This document shows, one piece after another, positions 26,270 to 33,633 of a stretch of 35,745 nt of DNA. The position numbers and the translations under genes are program-made. The DNA comes from Acidobacteria bacterium AH-259-G07. Lineage in GTDB: Bacteria; Acidobacteriota; UBA6911; RPQK01; JADFOI01. Under the pieces are notes generated by a model. That model was not told the DNA's origin. It made no database searches and saw only the letters and a program-made list of their open reading frames with translations. The stretch is taken from contig JALLON010000003.1 in NCBI GenBank assembly GCA_027717925.1, positions 1-35,745 on the forward strand, in the 5' to 3' direction. The stretch's first letter is position 1. Each line of letters begins with the position of its first letter.

Positions 26270-26854
26270 ATGCGCATTCTTATTGTTTCCCTTCTCGCCA
26301 CGGCGCTAACGGCCATCGTCGCGGTGGGCTTTACATATCGAGACGAGCCCTCGACTGAGGGAATGACGGTTCCCCAGTACGACGAAGACGGCGCTCTTCT
26401 GCGTCCCAAGGATTTTCACACCTGGGTTTTCGTCGGAGCATCGATCGGTCTGAGCTACTCGGAAGAGAGCAAACGCAGCGGACCAGGGCTGTTCCACAAC
26501 GTCTACATGCAGCCCCAAGCCTACCAATATTACGTCAAAACCGGAAAGTTTCCGAAAAAAACGATGTTCGCCATGGCCGTCTACAAGCCTACGCAGAAGG
26601 CATCGATCAACCGGCAAGGATTCTTCGAAGACGAGTTTGTTTCCTTGGAAGTTGCACTCAAAGACCACGAGCACTTCGATGAGGGCTGGGCCTATTTTGA
26701 CTTCGGCAAGTCCCGCGACCGAGCAACCGCCTTTCCCAAGGAGCGCTGCCATTCATGCCACTCCGCGCACGGCGCTGAGGACAATGTCTTCGTTCAATTC
26801 TATCCCGTTCTGCAGGAGGTGAAGAAGGCAGAGAAAGCCCACGACGAGCAGTAA
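26270..26854 (+). CDS. Cytochrome P460 family protein
   Basis: A 194-residue periplasmic c-type cytochrome. A signal peptide (MRILIVSLLATALTAIVAVG) precedes a single haem site CHSCH at 160-164 (Cys160, Cys163, His164). GLFHNVYMQPQAYQYYVKTGKFPKKTMF and FDFGKS match the P460 fold, in which a lysine or similar residue crosslinks to the haem. Known members oxidise hydroxylamine or bind nitric oxide, but many are of unknown role. It stands alone, with AAGGAAGG upstream of the ATG; no ammonia oxidation genes are near. Confidence 0.88.
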   Translation: MRILIVSLLATALTAIVAVGFTYRDEPSTEGMTVPQYDEDGALLRPKDFHTWVFVGASIGLSYSEESKRSGPGLFHNVYMQPQAYQYYVKTGKFPKKTMFAMAVYKPTQKASINRQGFFEDEFVSLEVALKDHEHFDEGWAYFDFGKSRDRATAFPKERCHSCHSAHGAEDNVFVQFYPVLQEVKKAEKAHDEQ

Positions 26855-26878
26855 CCCTTAGCCCCACTTAACGCCAGA

Positions 26879-28141
26879 CTAGCCGCGCAGCCGGCCCATC
26901 ACTGACCAGACTGCCTCCACGCGGTTGCCCCGACAAGCGTAAAGCCGGTCATAGAGGTTTACCGACGGGTCGCAGTGGGGAATGATGAATTCCAGCCTAT
27001 CGCCCAGCTTGATCTCACGGCTGGGAGAAGTCAGCGTAAGAATGCCGAATTCGTCCCCTCCCCACCTGTAGGTCACGCCAGTCACGTCCTTGGCCTCAGG
27101 TCCGAAGGAGCGATCAGTGGAGAAAGCCTTTAATCCGGCATCCAGCGTAACCCGGTCCGGGTGATTGGCACTCACCACGGTAGCCATCACGGTCAGTGAA
27201 TGACCAAAATCATTGTAAATTTCTCCATTGCGGCCCCCGATACGGCGGTAGTCCAGGTCCATGAAGATGTAGGATCCAACTTGAAGTTCAGTCAACTCCG
27301 CTAGATCGCTATCAATGTTGTAGGTGCCTGTGCTGGTGCCGGAGAAAATTTCCACCGGTAATCCCTCCTTTGCCAGCTTTTTCCGAGTCTCGGCGGCCTG
27401 GGTCATGGCCGCAAGCGAATGCGCCTTACGATTTTCAAAACCGACCACGTGGGACGAGCCTCCGGAATAGGCCTGCAATCCTCGAAGCTTCAAGTTCTTT
27501 GACCGACTCACGTGCAAGGCCAGATCCAGGGCCGGCTGACCCGGCAAGACACCTGTTCTGCGGTCGCCCACATTCAGATCCACCACCACGTTGAGGGTTC
27601 GGCCTTGAGCTGCCGCTGCTGCCTGAAAAAGTTCAACTTGCCGAGGATGGTCCACAACCACCATAAGATCTGCAGCCTTAGCGGCCAGGCGCACCATGCG
27701 CTCGATCTTGTTGGGACTGGTGATCGGTGAGGTCAGGAGCACACCGCGAACTTTCCCGGCCACCATCATCTCGGCCTCTGGAACCGTCGCCACGCACACG
27801 CCCAGCGCTCCCGCCTCCAATTGTCGCCGGGCCACCTCGACGCATTTGTGCGTCTTGGCATGCGGTCTCAGGGCCTTACCGTTGGAGCTTGCGTGTTTGG
27901 CCATCTTTTTTAGATTGGCTTCGAAAATGTCCAGGTCCAAAAGTAAGGCCGGCGTGGGCAGATCCTCTTTTGTCAAGCCCTTTGTTTTGCCCTCGCGAGA
28001 AATCAAGCGGTTCACCTCCTCCGTGTGGCCCCTCTTGCCGGCAGTCAATCCTTGAGCCAGTACTTGACTGGCCCGTGAACTCTCTAAGGCCACTCCGGTG
28101 GTCACGGTTGTTTGAATGAATTGTCGTCTCGTAGTTTTCAC
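26879..28141 (-). CDS. D-threonine aldolase/DSD1-type PLP enzyme with Tat signal
   Basis: A 420-residue enzyme of the fold type III (alanine racemase-like) PLP family. The lysine that forms the PLP Schiff base is in LRPHAKTHK (about K96), and a metal site HCD (FIIPHCDP) near the C-terminus matches the D-threonine aldolase/D-serine dehydratase (DSD1) group. LPTPALLLDLD begins the barrel. The N-terminal TTRRQFIQTTVTTGVAL is a Tat signal, so the enzyme is probably exported, which is unusual for a PLP enzyme. GTG 28141 is chosen because GGGGGA lies about seven bases upstream; an ATG at 28186 would translate part of the repeat. Convergent with the P460 gene (24 bases). It was probably the end of the minus-strand operon before the insertion element arrived. 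Confidence 0.82.
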   Translation of the reverse strand: MKTTRRQFIQTTVTTGVALESSRASQVLAQGLTAGKRGHTEEVNRLISREGKTKGLTKEDLPTPALLLDLDIFEANLKKMAKHASSNGKALRPHAKTHKCVEVARRQLEAGALGVCVATVPEAEMMVAGKVRGVLLTSPITSPNKIERMVRLAAKAADLMVVVDHPRQVELFQAAAAAQGRTLNVVVDLNVGDRRTGVLPGQPALDLALHVSRSKNLKLRGLQAYSGGSSHVVGFENRKAHSLAAMTQAAETRKKLAKEGLPVEIFSGTSTGTYNIDSDLAELTELQVGSYIFMDLDYRRIGGRNGEIYNDFGHSLTVMATVVSANHPDRVTLDAGLKAFSTDRSFGPEAKDVTGVTYRWGGDEFGILTLTSPSREIKLGDRLEFIIPHCDPSVNLYDRLYACRGNRVEAVWSVMGRLRG

Positions 28142-28167
28142 CTCAAATCCCCCTTTTGAGGGTTCAT

Positions 28168-28191
28168 AGCACGAAAACGAAAACAAAACAA
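28168..28191. repeat. Three degenerate octamers (AGCACGAA type)
   Basis: AGCACGAA, AACGAAAA and CAAAACAA form three 8-base steps directly upstream of the PLP enzyme's ribosome site. This is the most weakly conserved of the four octamer tracts. It ends one base before the left arm of the interrupted hairpin. Confidence 0.5.
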
Positions 28192-28209
28192 GCCGGGGTG
28201 GGGTCTGAC
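28192..28209. repeat. Left half of a hairpin split by the insertion element (with target duplication)
   Basis: GCCGGGGTGGGGTC (28192-28205) pairs with GACCCACAACCCGGC at 30245-30259. GGGGTCTGAC at 28200-28209 is repeated exactly at 30238-30247 on the other side of the element, a 10-bp target duplication in the range known for ISAs1. Removing the element and one copy gives one imperfect hairpin of about 30 bases. Confidence 0.75.
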
Positions 28210-28395
28210 CACGGTACCGGCAAAGTCAGGATAAGCGCTGGACAATGCGAAGATTGTAAGTGCCACTGGTGGGCGGGCGGAAGGAGTTCGGATCACGAGA
28301 TGGGTCAAAAGAGGTGTTGCGGGGGTGTTGAAGGCAGAGGTCGATGTGGGCGAGAGGGAAGAGGTTTCTCTGGTTGGGCTCGGGCTAGGGTGCGG

Positions 28396-29523
28396 TTAAA
28401 TACGGATGAGGCCCAGAGCAAGATGGGGTCGAGCGGCGAGTTCGCGTAGCGCTGAAGCGATGTTGTGGTAATGGGCAAGCCGCAGCACACTAATGGCGAA
28501 GTTGCGTAAGCAAGCCATGGTGAGAGGACCGTTGCCGGTGCGGATTTGCGAGCGGTCTTCATCGTAGGTTACATCGCGCACCCAGTGCAGTCGGTTCTCG
28601 ATCTCCCAGTGGCCGCGGTTCAGTTCCAGCAGACTTTCCGGTCCGGCTTGGTGGGGGGTGAGGCTGGTGATGACGTAGGCGGTCTCCTGCCTGGTTTTTC
28701 CCGATTTCAGCTCCTGGCTGAACCGCTCGATGACGGCCACCTGCCCGCAATGAGGAAACTCCACGTAGTCGTTCAGTGCGGTACTGGTCCAGATTTTGCG
28801 GATTTCCAAACGACCGTGGCCTTTCTCCGTGCTTTCATGCTGAGGGGGGAAAAGCCTCGCTCAGGCCGAGGTCGGCGATGTCTTCTTTCAGCTGGGGTTG
28901 GTTGTCTTTGACCGTGAACACATAGTCGGCCTGTTTGTCTTCCACCAGGAAACGGGCCAACTCTTTTTGGGTATGCATCGCATCGGCCGTCACCACTTTG
29001 CCGGCCAGATCCAGGGGCCGCAGCAACGGTTTGGCGGCCGGAATTTCGTTGCTCTTGGTTTCCACCTGCTGCTGTGCCAGCGTGATCCCTTGCTGATGAA
29101 CAAAGGCACTGAGCAGGTGAATTTGACGGCCCTTCTCCTGCCGGGCCCCGCGCAGGGTCTTGCCGTCCAAAGCGATGGCCTGCTGCGGAGCCGACTTCAG
29201 GCTCGTTAACCATCCGAGCAGGGCGCGGTCCACCGCCTCCACGTCGACCTCCTGCAGGAAGCGGCGAATCGCCGACTCACTGGGAGGCTGGTAGCGCGCC
29301 GTGCCAGGCTTCTTGCGGCAGCGCAGACGCTTGAGCATCTTCTGCGAACAACGCCCGGCCCACTCGCCGATAGCAGGTAGGAGCGGGCTCCGCTTAAGAC
29401 CGCGCAGATCGACACCGCCAGAATGCTCAGTCTCTGGTGGCGGATGCCGCGCCGTTTGCGGGGCTCCGGTACCACCCGCAAACACGCCATCAGATCATCG
29501 CTTTGTGGGATCGAGAGTTTCAT
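28396..29523 (-). pseudogene. ISAs1 family DDE transposase, two frameshifts
   Basis: Joined across three frames the protein would have about 375 residues: MKLSIPQSDDLMACL at the start, the H-repeat associated N-domain (LSILAVSICAVLSGARSY, then AIGEWAGRC), the DDE core with Asp in IALDGKTLRG, Asp in VVTADAMHT and Glu in GHWEIENRLHWVRDVTYDED, and the end ALGLIRI. All three catalytic acids are intact. Break 1 is near 29366 (frame returns if one base is added in the TAC-CTGC region). Break 2 is near 28842 at a CCCCCC run (one base too many). An ATG at 29523 has GGAGG nine bases upstream, so the transposase could start inside the longer fusion frame. The two small indels in opposite directions suggest decay or sequencing error. 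Confidence 0.85.
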
Positions 29524-30144
29524 CTGAAAAATCCTCCGAGTCAGTTGTGGATCGGGACGGGGGTCGGCTAAGCGCTGGCACGCCCCCTTTTCTAAAGGGC
29601 GCACCCAAACCCGCTTCGGGGCCCCGTGTTCCACGTAATGGGCTCCCCGCTTGCCAAACCCTCTCGTCTTTCCCAGTTCCCGCCAACCCGCGGCTCGGTA
29701 GCAAGTCCCCTGAAAACGACGCGGGTCGACAAACGTTTCCGCCAGCAAAATCGGGTGACCGTAATGACGCTGCCAATCCGAGCAGAGTCGCTTCACGTTT
29801 AAGCCCAACACGCGCGAGGCTAAATTGCGCCTGGCTCCTGGCGCCAGGATTAAAAAACGGGAGTTATTGGCAATCAGGTGCAAGCGTTGCCACTGCAGCG
29901 CCCGGGGCCAGCCGATCCACTCATCCCGCACCCCGCACTTGAGCGCCGCTGACGACCAGCTCAGCAGCGCCACCCACTCCCCTCTCCAGAGCGCCACATA
30001 GCGAATCGACTCCCCCATCAAGGCATGAAAACCCAGGTAGTGATGGCGCTTCATCAGTTCTTCCCAGCGCTTCCGCTCCCTCCAATCAATCGGTCGCACC
30101 ACCACCTCGCCCAGCCCAGGCCAGACCTCCATATCCTGCGCCAT
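29206..30144 (-). CDS. DruA-like (DUF4338) domain fused to transposase N-terminus
   Basis: The open frame has 312 codons. Residues 1 to about 195 match DUF4338, the domain of Druantia protein DruA: RHHYLGFHALMGESIRYVALW near the start, then LAETFVDPRRFQGTCYRAAGWRELGKTRG, and a basic end. Residues 208 on are the N-terminal part of an ISAs1 transposase, reading until the frameshift near 29366, after which the frame is noise. The start is ATG 30144 (GGAGG immediately before, too close) or ATG 30132 (GGAGG twelve bases before). No DruB-E gene is present, so this is not a Druantia locus. The domain may help the element move or act on DNA; this is inference. Whether fusion or two proteins are made is undecided, because a strong ribosome site precedes the internal ATG at 29523. 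Confidence 0.78.
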   Translation of the reverse strand: MAQDMEVWPGLGEVVVRPIDWRERKRWEELMKRHHYLGFHALMGESIRYVALWRGEWVALLSWSSAALKCGVRDEWIGWPRALQWQRLHLIANNSRFLILAPGARRNLASRVLGLNVKRLCSDWQRHYGHPILLAETFVDPRRFQGTCYRAAGWRELGKTRGFGKRGAHYVEHGAPKRVWVRPLEKGACQRLADPRPDPQLTRRIFQMKLSIPQSDDLMACLRVVPEPRKRRGIRHQRLSILAVSICAVLSGARSYLLSASGPGVVRRRCSSVCAAARSLARRATSLPVSRRFAASCRRSTWRRWTAPCSDG

Positions 30145-30237
30145 ACCTCCTTTTTACCAGAGCACTCTGGGAAAGTCCAGTAGTTTCTGTTAAACCTGTA
30201 CTCGTAGGAACTTACGCATTACTTTGATTTAGCCCTG

Positions 30238-30259
30238 GGGGTCTGACCCACAACCCGGC
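30238..30259. repeat. Right target duplication and right half of the split hairpin
   Basis: GGGGTCTGAC at 30238-30247 repeats 28200-28209, and GACCCACAACCCGGC (30245-30259) is the right arm of the hairpin. It lies 15 bases beyond the stop of the Gfo/Idh/MocA gene, so the original hairpin was probably the terminator of that operon or a REP element in it. Confidence 0.7.
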
Positions 30260-30273
30260 TCCACAAAGCTCGT

Positions 30274-31446
30274 TCAAACATTATCGGTCAGCACCCACGG
30301 TTGCCGATATGCCCGGCTGAGGTAGCCATTCGCTTCCTTGTCATCGACAAAGCTCTCAGTCTTGCTATTGAAGTGGAGCTTGCGATCCACTCGCATTGCG
30401 ATGTTGCCAATGTGAACCAGCACTGTGGAGAGATAACCAATCTCGATGTCACAAACCGGTCGTTGGCGGGTGCGGACGCATTCGACGAAGTTGCGATAGT
30501 GCGCATCGGGAAGGTCAACCGCGTTCAAGTTGGGACCTGGGTGATTGTCTCTTGTGTACACTTTCCAACCTTGCTGGTCCAAAATCATGTACCCCTCCGA
30601 GCCGTAGACAGCAACGCCGTTGTCAGCCCCTTCTATCTTGTAGGGTGCCCAGATCCGCATCTCGAAGAGGAGCATCTTATCAGGATATTCGAAAGCCGCG
30701 ATCTGGGTGTCAGGGGTTTCCTGATCGTCGTCGAAGAAGAGCTTTGCGCCGGAACAGCCGGCAGCCTGAGGATAATCAACGTCCAACGCCCACCGGGCAA
30801 TGTCCAGCTGGTGTACCCCGTCGTTACCCATATCACCGGTGCCATAATCCCAGATCCAGTGCCAGTTGTAGTGAAAACGGTTCGGGTTAAAGGGGCGTTT
30901 CGGGGCCGGTCCCAGCCACATGTCATAGTCGACCCCGTGTGGAACCGCGCCGTCCGATTTGCGGCCGATGTTCTTGCGTCGCTGGCTATTCCACGCCTTG
31001 GCCATGAGAATCCTTCCGAGTTGACCCGAGCGGGCAAACTCGATCCCGGCCTGAACCGTGGCACGGCTGCGGTTCTGTGTACCCACCTGGACGACCCGGT
31101 TGTACTTGCGAGCTGCCTGGACCATCAGCCGGCCTTCTCGAAGGTTATGCGAGATGGGCTTTTCCACATAGACATCTTTCCCCGCCTGACAAGCGAGGAT
31201 GGTCGCCGGTGCATGCCAATGATCGGGAGTGGCTACGACCAGAGCATTCACCGCCGGATCGTCCAGAATTCGACGAAAGTCTCCCACCACCTCGGGTTTC
31301 TTCCCTTTGGCCTGCTCTACAATCCGGAGGGCGGGAGCAACCACGTTTTGATCGACATCGCAAATGTAGGCGACCTCGACATCAGACAGAGCCGCAAACT
31401 CCCGGGCCAGCTCAGTACGAGAGCACGACAGCGCGAAAGCACGAAG
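30274..31446 (-). pseudogene. Gfo/Idh/MocA oxidoreductase lacking its NAD-binding start
   Basis: The conserved part begins RTELAREFAALSDVEVAYICDVD and continues to the end, with EKP (VYVEKPISHN), the family's Lys in the active site, and DGVHQLDIARWAL. The normal beginning, a signal and GxGGRG nucleotide-binding loop, is missing. The frame opens only at 31446 after TGA, and the first codons (LRAFALSCS) are translated octamer repeat. The first usable start is GTG 31344, which would cut the Rossmann fold by about 35 further residues. A product lacking the GxGxxG is unlikely to bind NAD(P). It is the last gene of a minus-strand unit. A distal start by readthrough cannot be excluded. Confidence 0.8.
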
Positions 31447-31452
31447 TCACGA
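31414..31452. repeat. Four octamers (NNGCACGA) at the broken 5' end of a Gfo/Idh gene
   Basis: GAGCACGA, CAGCGCGA, AAGCACGA and AGTCACGA are consecutive 8-base units, with a partial one before. They begin exactly where homology of the truncated oxidoreductase gene stops and end five bases from the stop codon of the next gene upstream. Confidence 0.75.
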
Positions 31453-31456
31453 ACGC

Positions 31457-32593
31457 TTATGCCAGCTCTACGGGCCTGCCAGTCGCTGCCGAATGGTAAG
31501 CCGCCAAGAGCACCTTCAGAATTTCAGCCCCCTCAGCCGCACTCATGTCACTTTCTCGCCCTGTCTCCAGGCAATCGACGAAAAAGGATGGGTCAGACTG
31601 AGTGGCAGCCTGCATCGTAGTCCAAGTAAATTTCCTGACACCTCCCATGATTTCGGTGGTACTCCTCCAGAATCCCATAGGGTCTTCCGGATGAGGTGGT
31701 CCGGGGCGCCATGCGGGCGCATCGCCGTAAACTTCTAAGCGGGGCCGGGAGGCATCTACGAGCTGCGACGCCCGGGTGCCGATCAGGTACAGCCGCATGG
31801 GTCCGGAAGCGGGATGGCTCAGCCATCCGATCCGTCCCCCGCTGAGGGTTCCGACCAATCCTCCTTCAAATTCGAGGGTCACGGCGGCAAAGTCTTCCAC
31901 GTCATTTCTCTGGTGCTCCCGAAAAAAGTAGTTGGCAGTCCGGGCATATACCCGCCGCACCGGCCGGCCGCCGAGCCCGCGCATGAGTCCAATCGAGTAG
32001 ACTCCTGTGGTGAACAGCTCGCGTTTAGAATCCAGAAACGTGAAGCGTCGCGGTGGGAAGTGCTCTTTCCGAAGCCGGTTCAGATCCGCAGTCCCTGAGC
32101 GCCCCTTGGCAAAGTGGAGATCACAGTGGATACCCACCAGGTCACCCAGTTGTCCACTGGCAACCAGGCGTTTCGCGCCCTGGACCCAGGGCATTCGCAG
32201 CATGCTATACATCTGGCTGTTGACCTTGGCCCGGTGGACAGCGGCAACCAGCCGGGCCGCTTGTTCGTTTGTCGTGGCAAGCGGCTTATCCAGATATAGG
32301 TGTTTTCCTGCATTGGCACACCGTATTGCGACCCGGGCTCGACGCTCGAATTCGACACAAACGCTGGCTATGTGAACATCCGCGCGTGTGAGAGACTGGT
32401 CAAGGTCGGGCAAAAGCGGTACTCCGAGTCGCTCAGCCAGTTCCTGATTCCAGCCGGCCCGCCGAGGTTCAACATCAGCCTCGTCAGTCACTGCAATGAG
32501 CTCACACCGAGGATCAGTTGCAAACTGCACGGCGTAGTTTTCCTGATGGGTTCGGCCCCCACCCACCAGCAAGATACCGTATTTCGAACTCAT
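31457..32593 (-). CDS. Gfo/Idh/MocA family oxidoreductase
   Basis: A 378-residue NAD(P)-dependent oxidoreductase starting at ATG 32593; a TTG one codon earlier is less likely. The nucleotide-binding strand and loop GILLVGGGRTHQENYA is at the N-terminus. LYLDKPLATT carries the catalytic Lys in the EKP-type position, and RTANYFFREHQRNDVEDFAAVTLEFEGGLVGTLSGGRIGW is the C-terminal beta-domain pattern. Substrates of this family are sugars, sugar acids or inositols; the specific one is not visible. It is coupled to the upstream gene by a TGATG stop-start overlap. Confidence 0.87.
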   Translation of the reverse strand: MSSKYGILLVGGGRTHQENYAVQFATDPRCELIAVTDEADVEPRRAGWNQELAERLGVPLLPDLDQSLTRADVHIASVCVEFERRARVAIRCANAGKHLYLDKPLATTNEQAARLVAAVHRAKVNSQMYSMLRMPWVQGAKRLVASGQLGDLVGIHCDLHFAKGRSGTADLNRLRKEHFPPRRFTFLDSKRELFTTGVYSIGLMRGLGGRPVRRVYARTANYFFREHQRNDVEDFAAVTLEFEGGLVGTLSGGRIGWLSHPASGPMRLYLIGTRASQLVDASRPRLEVYGDAPAWRPGPPHPEDPMGFWRSTTEIMGGVRKFTWTTMQAATQSDPSFFVDCLETGRESDMSAAEGAEILKVLLAAYHSAATGRPVELA

Positions 32594-33102
32594 CAATCAG
32601 CTCCCTTGACCACAGATACGGGTTCTCCTTTGCTTAGAGATTGCCGCACCGCTTCTTGGGCATGCTGGCCTGTTGTGGTCACCTTAAAGAATTGAAAGCC
32701 GGGGACATCGACAAACTGCTGGTTCAAAGCCTTTTCATTGTTCTCATGATACAGTGTTCCGTGATTACCTATTACAAGCAAGTCGACGCGGGGCAGCTCG
32801 TGGCGCAGCATTGCCACGGTCACCAGTGCAGTTTGCCCTGCCTCCAGCTCCACCTGGACAGCCAAATGCCCGCTCTTGACACTTCCCCGGGCATAGACCC
32901 TCTGGACCTGCGCTCGCAGTACCTCCCCCGCTAGAGCTACACCTTCTCCAGCAGCAGGCAGCAGGTGTCCGTGGTCGGCCGAGACTGCCAAAACCAGACG
33001 AGCAAAAACGGGTTCCCCCAGATGTCCGGAGGAGATCTTTTCTAATACCGCCTCACGCAGACGTCTTAAATAACTCACTGAAGCGGCTTCCGGAATCTTC
33101 AC
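32593..33102 (-). CDS. Short protein like the C-terminal domain of a Gfo/Idh/MocA enzyme
   Basis: A 169-residue protein. RVYARGSVKSGHLAVQVELEAGQTALVTVAML and DLLVIGNHGTLYHEN resemble the strand-and-loop pattern of the C-terminal half of Gfo/Idh/MocA enzymes, while no nucleotide-binding GxGxxG is present. It may be a subunit made of that domain alone or a trimmed gene. GTG start at 33102 overlaps the upstream gene's stop (GTGA), and its own stop overlaps the next start, so it is tightly inside the operon and probably used. The function is not known. Confidence 0.6.
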   Translation of the reverse strand: MKIPEAASVSYLRRLREAVLEKISSGHLGEPVFARLVLAVSADHGHLLPAAGEGVALAGEVLRAQVQRVYARGSVKSGHLAVQVELEAGQTALVTVAMLRHELPRVDLLVIGNHGTLYHENNEKALNQQFVDVPGFQFFKVTTTGQHAQEAVRQSLSKGEPVSVVKGAD

Positions 33103-33488
33103 ACCACCTCGTATAAAATGGCCGTGTACTTCCCGCCTGTGAGAGTGTTCCGGATGGTGGGCCAGACACGCTGGTGTTCATCCGTCGCTACCCACTGCTT
33201 GCGTTGATCCTCAGTTGCAAAGCTGATCAGGAGGCGATACTTGCGATTGGCAGGACCTGGACCGGCAAGCGTTTCACGAAGTTTCAGCAATTTCACCCCC
33301 CCGAAGCCGGGCTGCTTGCTGATAGCTGGACGGAAAATCTTGTGGTAGTTTTCCACCATTTCTTTTTCTCGCGAAGGGTCAACTTCAAGGTCTAGGTGAA
33401 GCTGAATCGCGTTTCCTGCCGCCCACAAGCGCCGATTCGAGAGAATTCCCATTCCTAAAAGAGTCAGTAGACATTTTCGACGATTCAT
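33099..33488 (-). CDS. Exported ABM/EthD-like (dimeric alpha-beta barrel) protein
   Basis: A 129-residue protein starting MNRRKCLLTLLGMGILSNRRLWA, a Tat-like or lipoprotein-like signal. The mature part has HLDLEVDPSREKEMVENYHKIFRPAISKQPGFGGVKLL, a start similar to antibiotic biosynthesis monooxygenase (ABM) domains, and YRLLISFATEDQRKQWVATDEHQRVWPTI. Such small barrels act as monooxygenases, isomerases or ligand binders. The open frame runs upstream to 33731, but the signal peptide sets the start at 33488. It is the first gene of the Gfo/Idh operon, and its stop overlaps the next start. Confidence 0.7.
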   Translation of the reverse strand: MNRRKCLLTLLGMGILSNRRLWAAGNAIQLHLDLEVDPSREKEMVENYHKIFRPAISKQPGFGGVKLLKLRETLAGPGPANRKYRLLISFATEDQRKQWVATDEHQRVWPTIRNTLTGGKYTAILYEVV

Positions 33489-33571
33489 GACACTGATTGT
33501 ACAGCCAGGTTCGCCGAGGGAGAAACAAATTTTATGACCACCGATTCCACTCCTGAACGGACGACGGATCT

Positions 33572-33607
33572 TTGGTGTTTTCGTGCCCTCGTGCTCTGGT
33601 CGTAGTG
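33572..33607 (-). repeat. Inverted octamer tract (units TTCGTGCC, CTCGTGCT)
   Basis: On the minus strand the units read GCACGAGG, GGCACGAA and so on, the same octamer type as at 279 and 31421, here in the opposite orientation. About four units are visible, with the outer ones degraded. Confidence 0.6.
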
Positions 33608-33633
33608 CGGAAGCAGAGGGATGAAGCCTGAAA

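Larger units (their letters stand above)
28210..30237 (-). mobile_element. ISAs1-type insertion element carrying a DruA (DUF4338) domain
   Basis: A 2028-bp element, longer than the 1.2-1.5 kb usual for ISAs1 because of the DruA part. Both ends begin CA-x-GG and carry CAAAGT exactly 11 bases from the tip (28221-28226, and 30226-30221 on the other strand), so they are imperfect inverted repeats. The 10-bp sequence GGGGTCTGAC flanks both sides (28200-28209 and 30238-30247). The minus strand encodes a DUF4338 domain in frame with the transposase. The transposase is broken by two one-base shifts, so the element is probably dead unless these are assembly errors. The 186 bases at the left end (28210-28395) hold no gene. 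Confidence 0.82.

Noticed and set aside
29360-29370. Programmed -1 frameshift in the transposase
   Set aside because: No slippery heptamer at the site, and a second opposite shift exists downstream.
28396-30144. Druantia anti-phage system
   Set aside because: Only the DUF4338 domain is present and it sits inside an insertion element; no DruE helicase or other Druantia genes.
30301-31620. Long plus-strand open frame of 439 codons
   Set aside because: It lies opposite the Gfo/Idh genes, has no recognisable motif, and the minus strand has clear family motifs.
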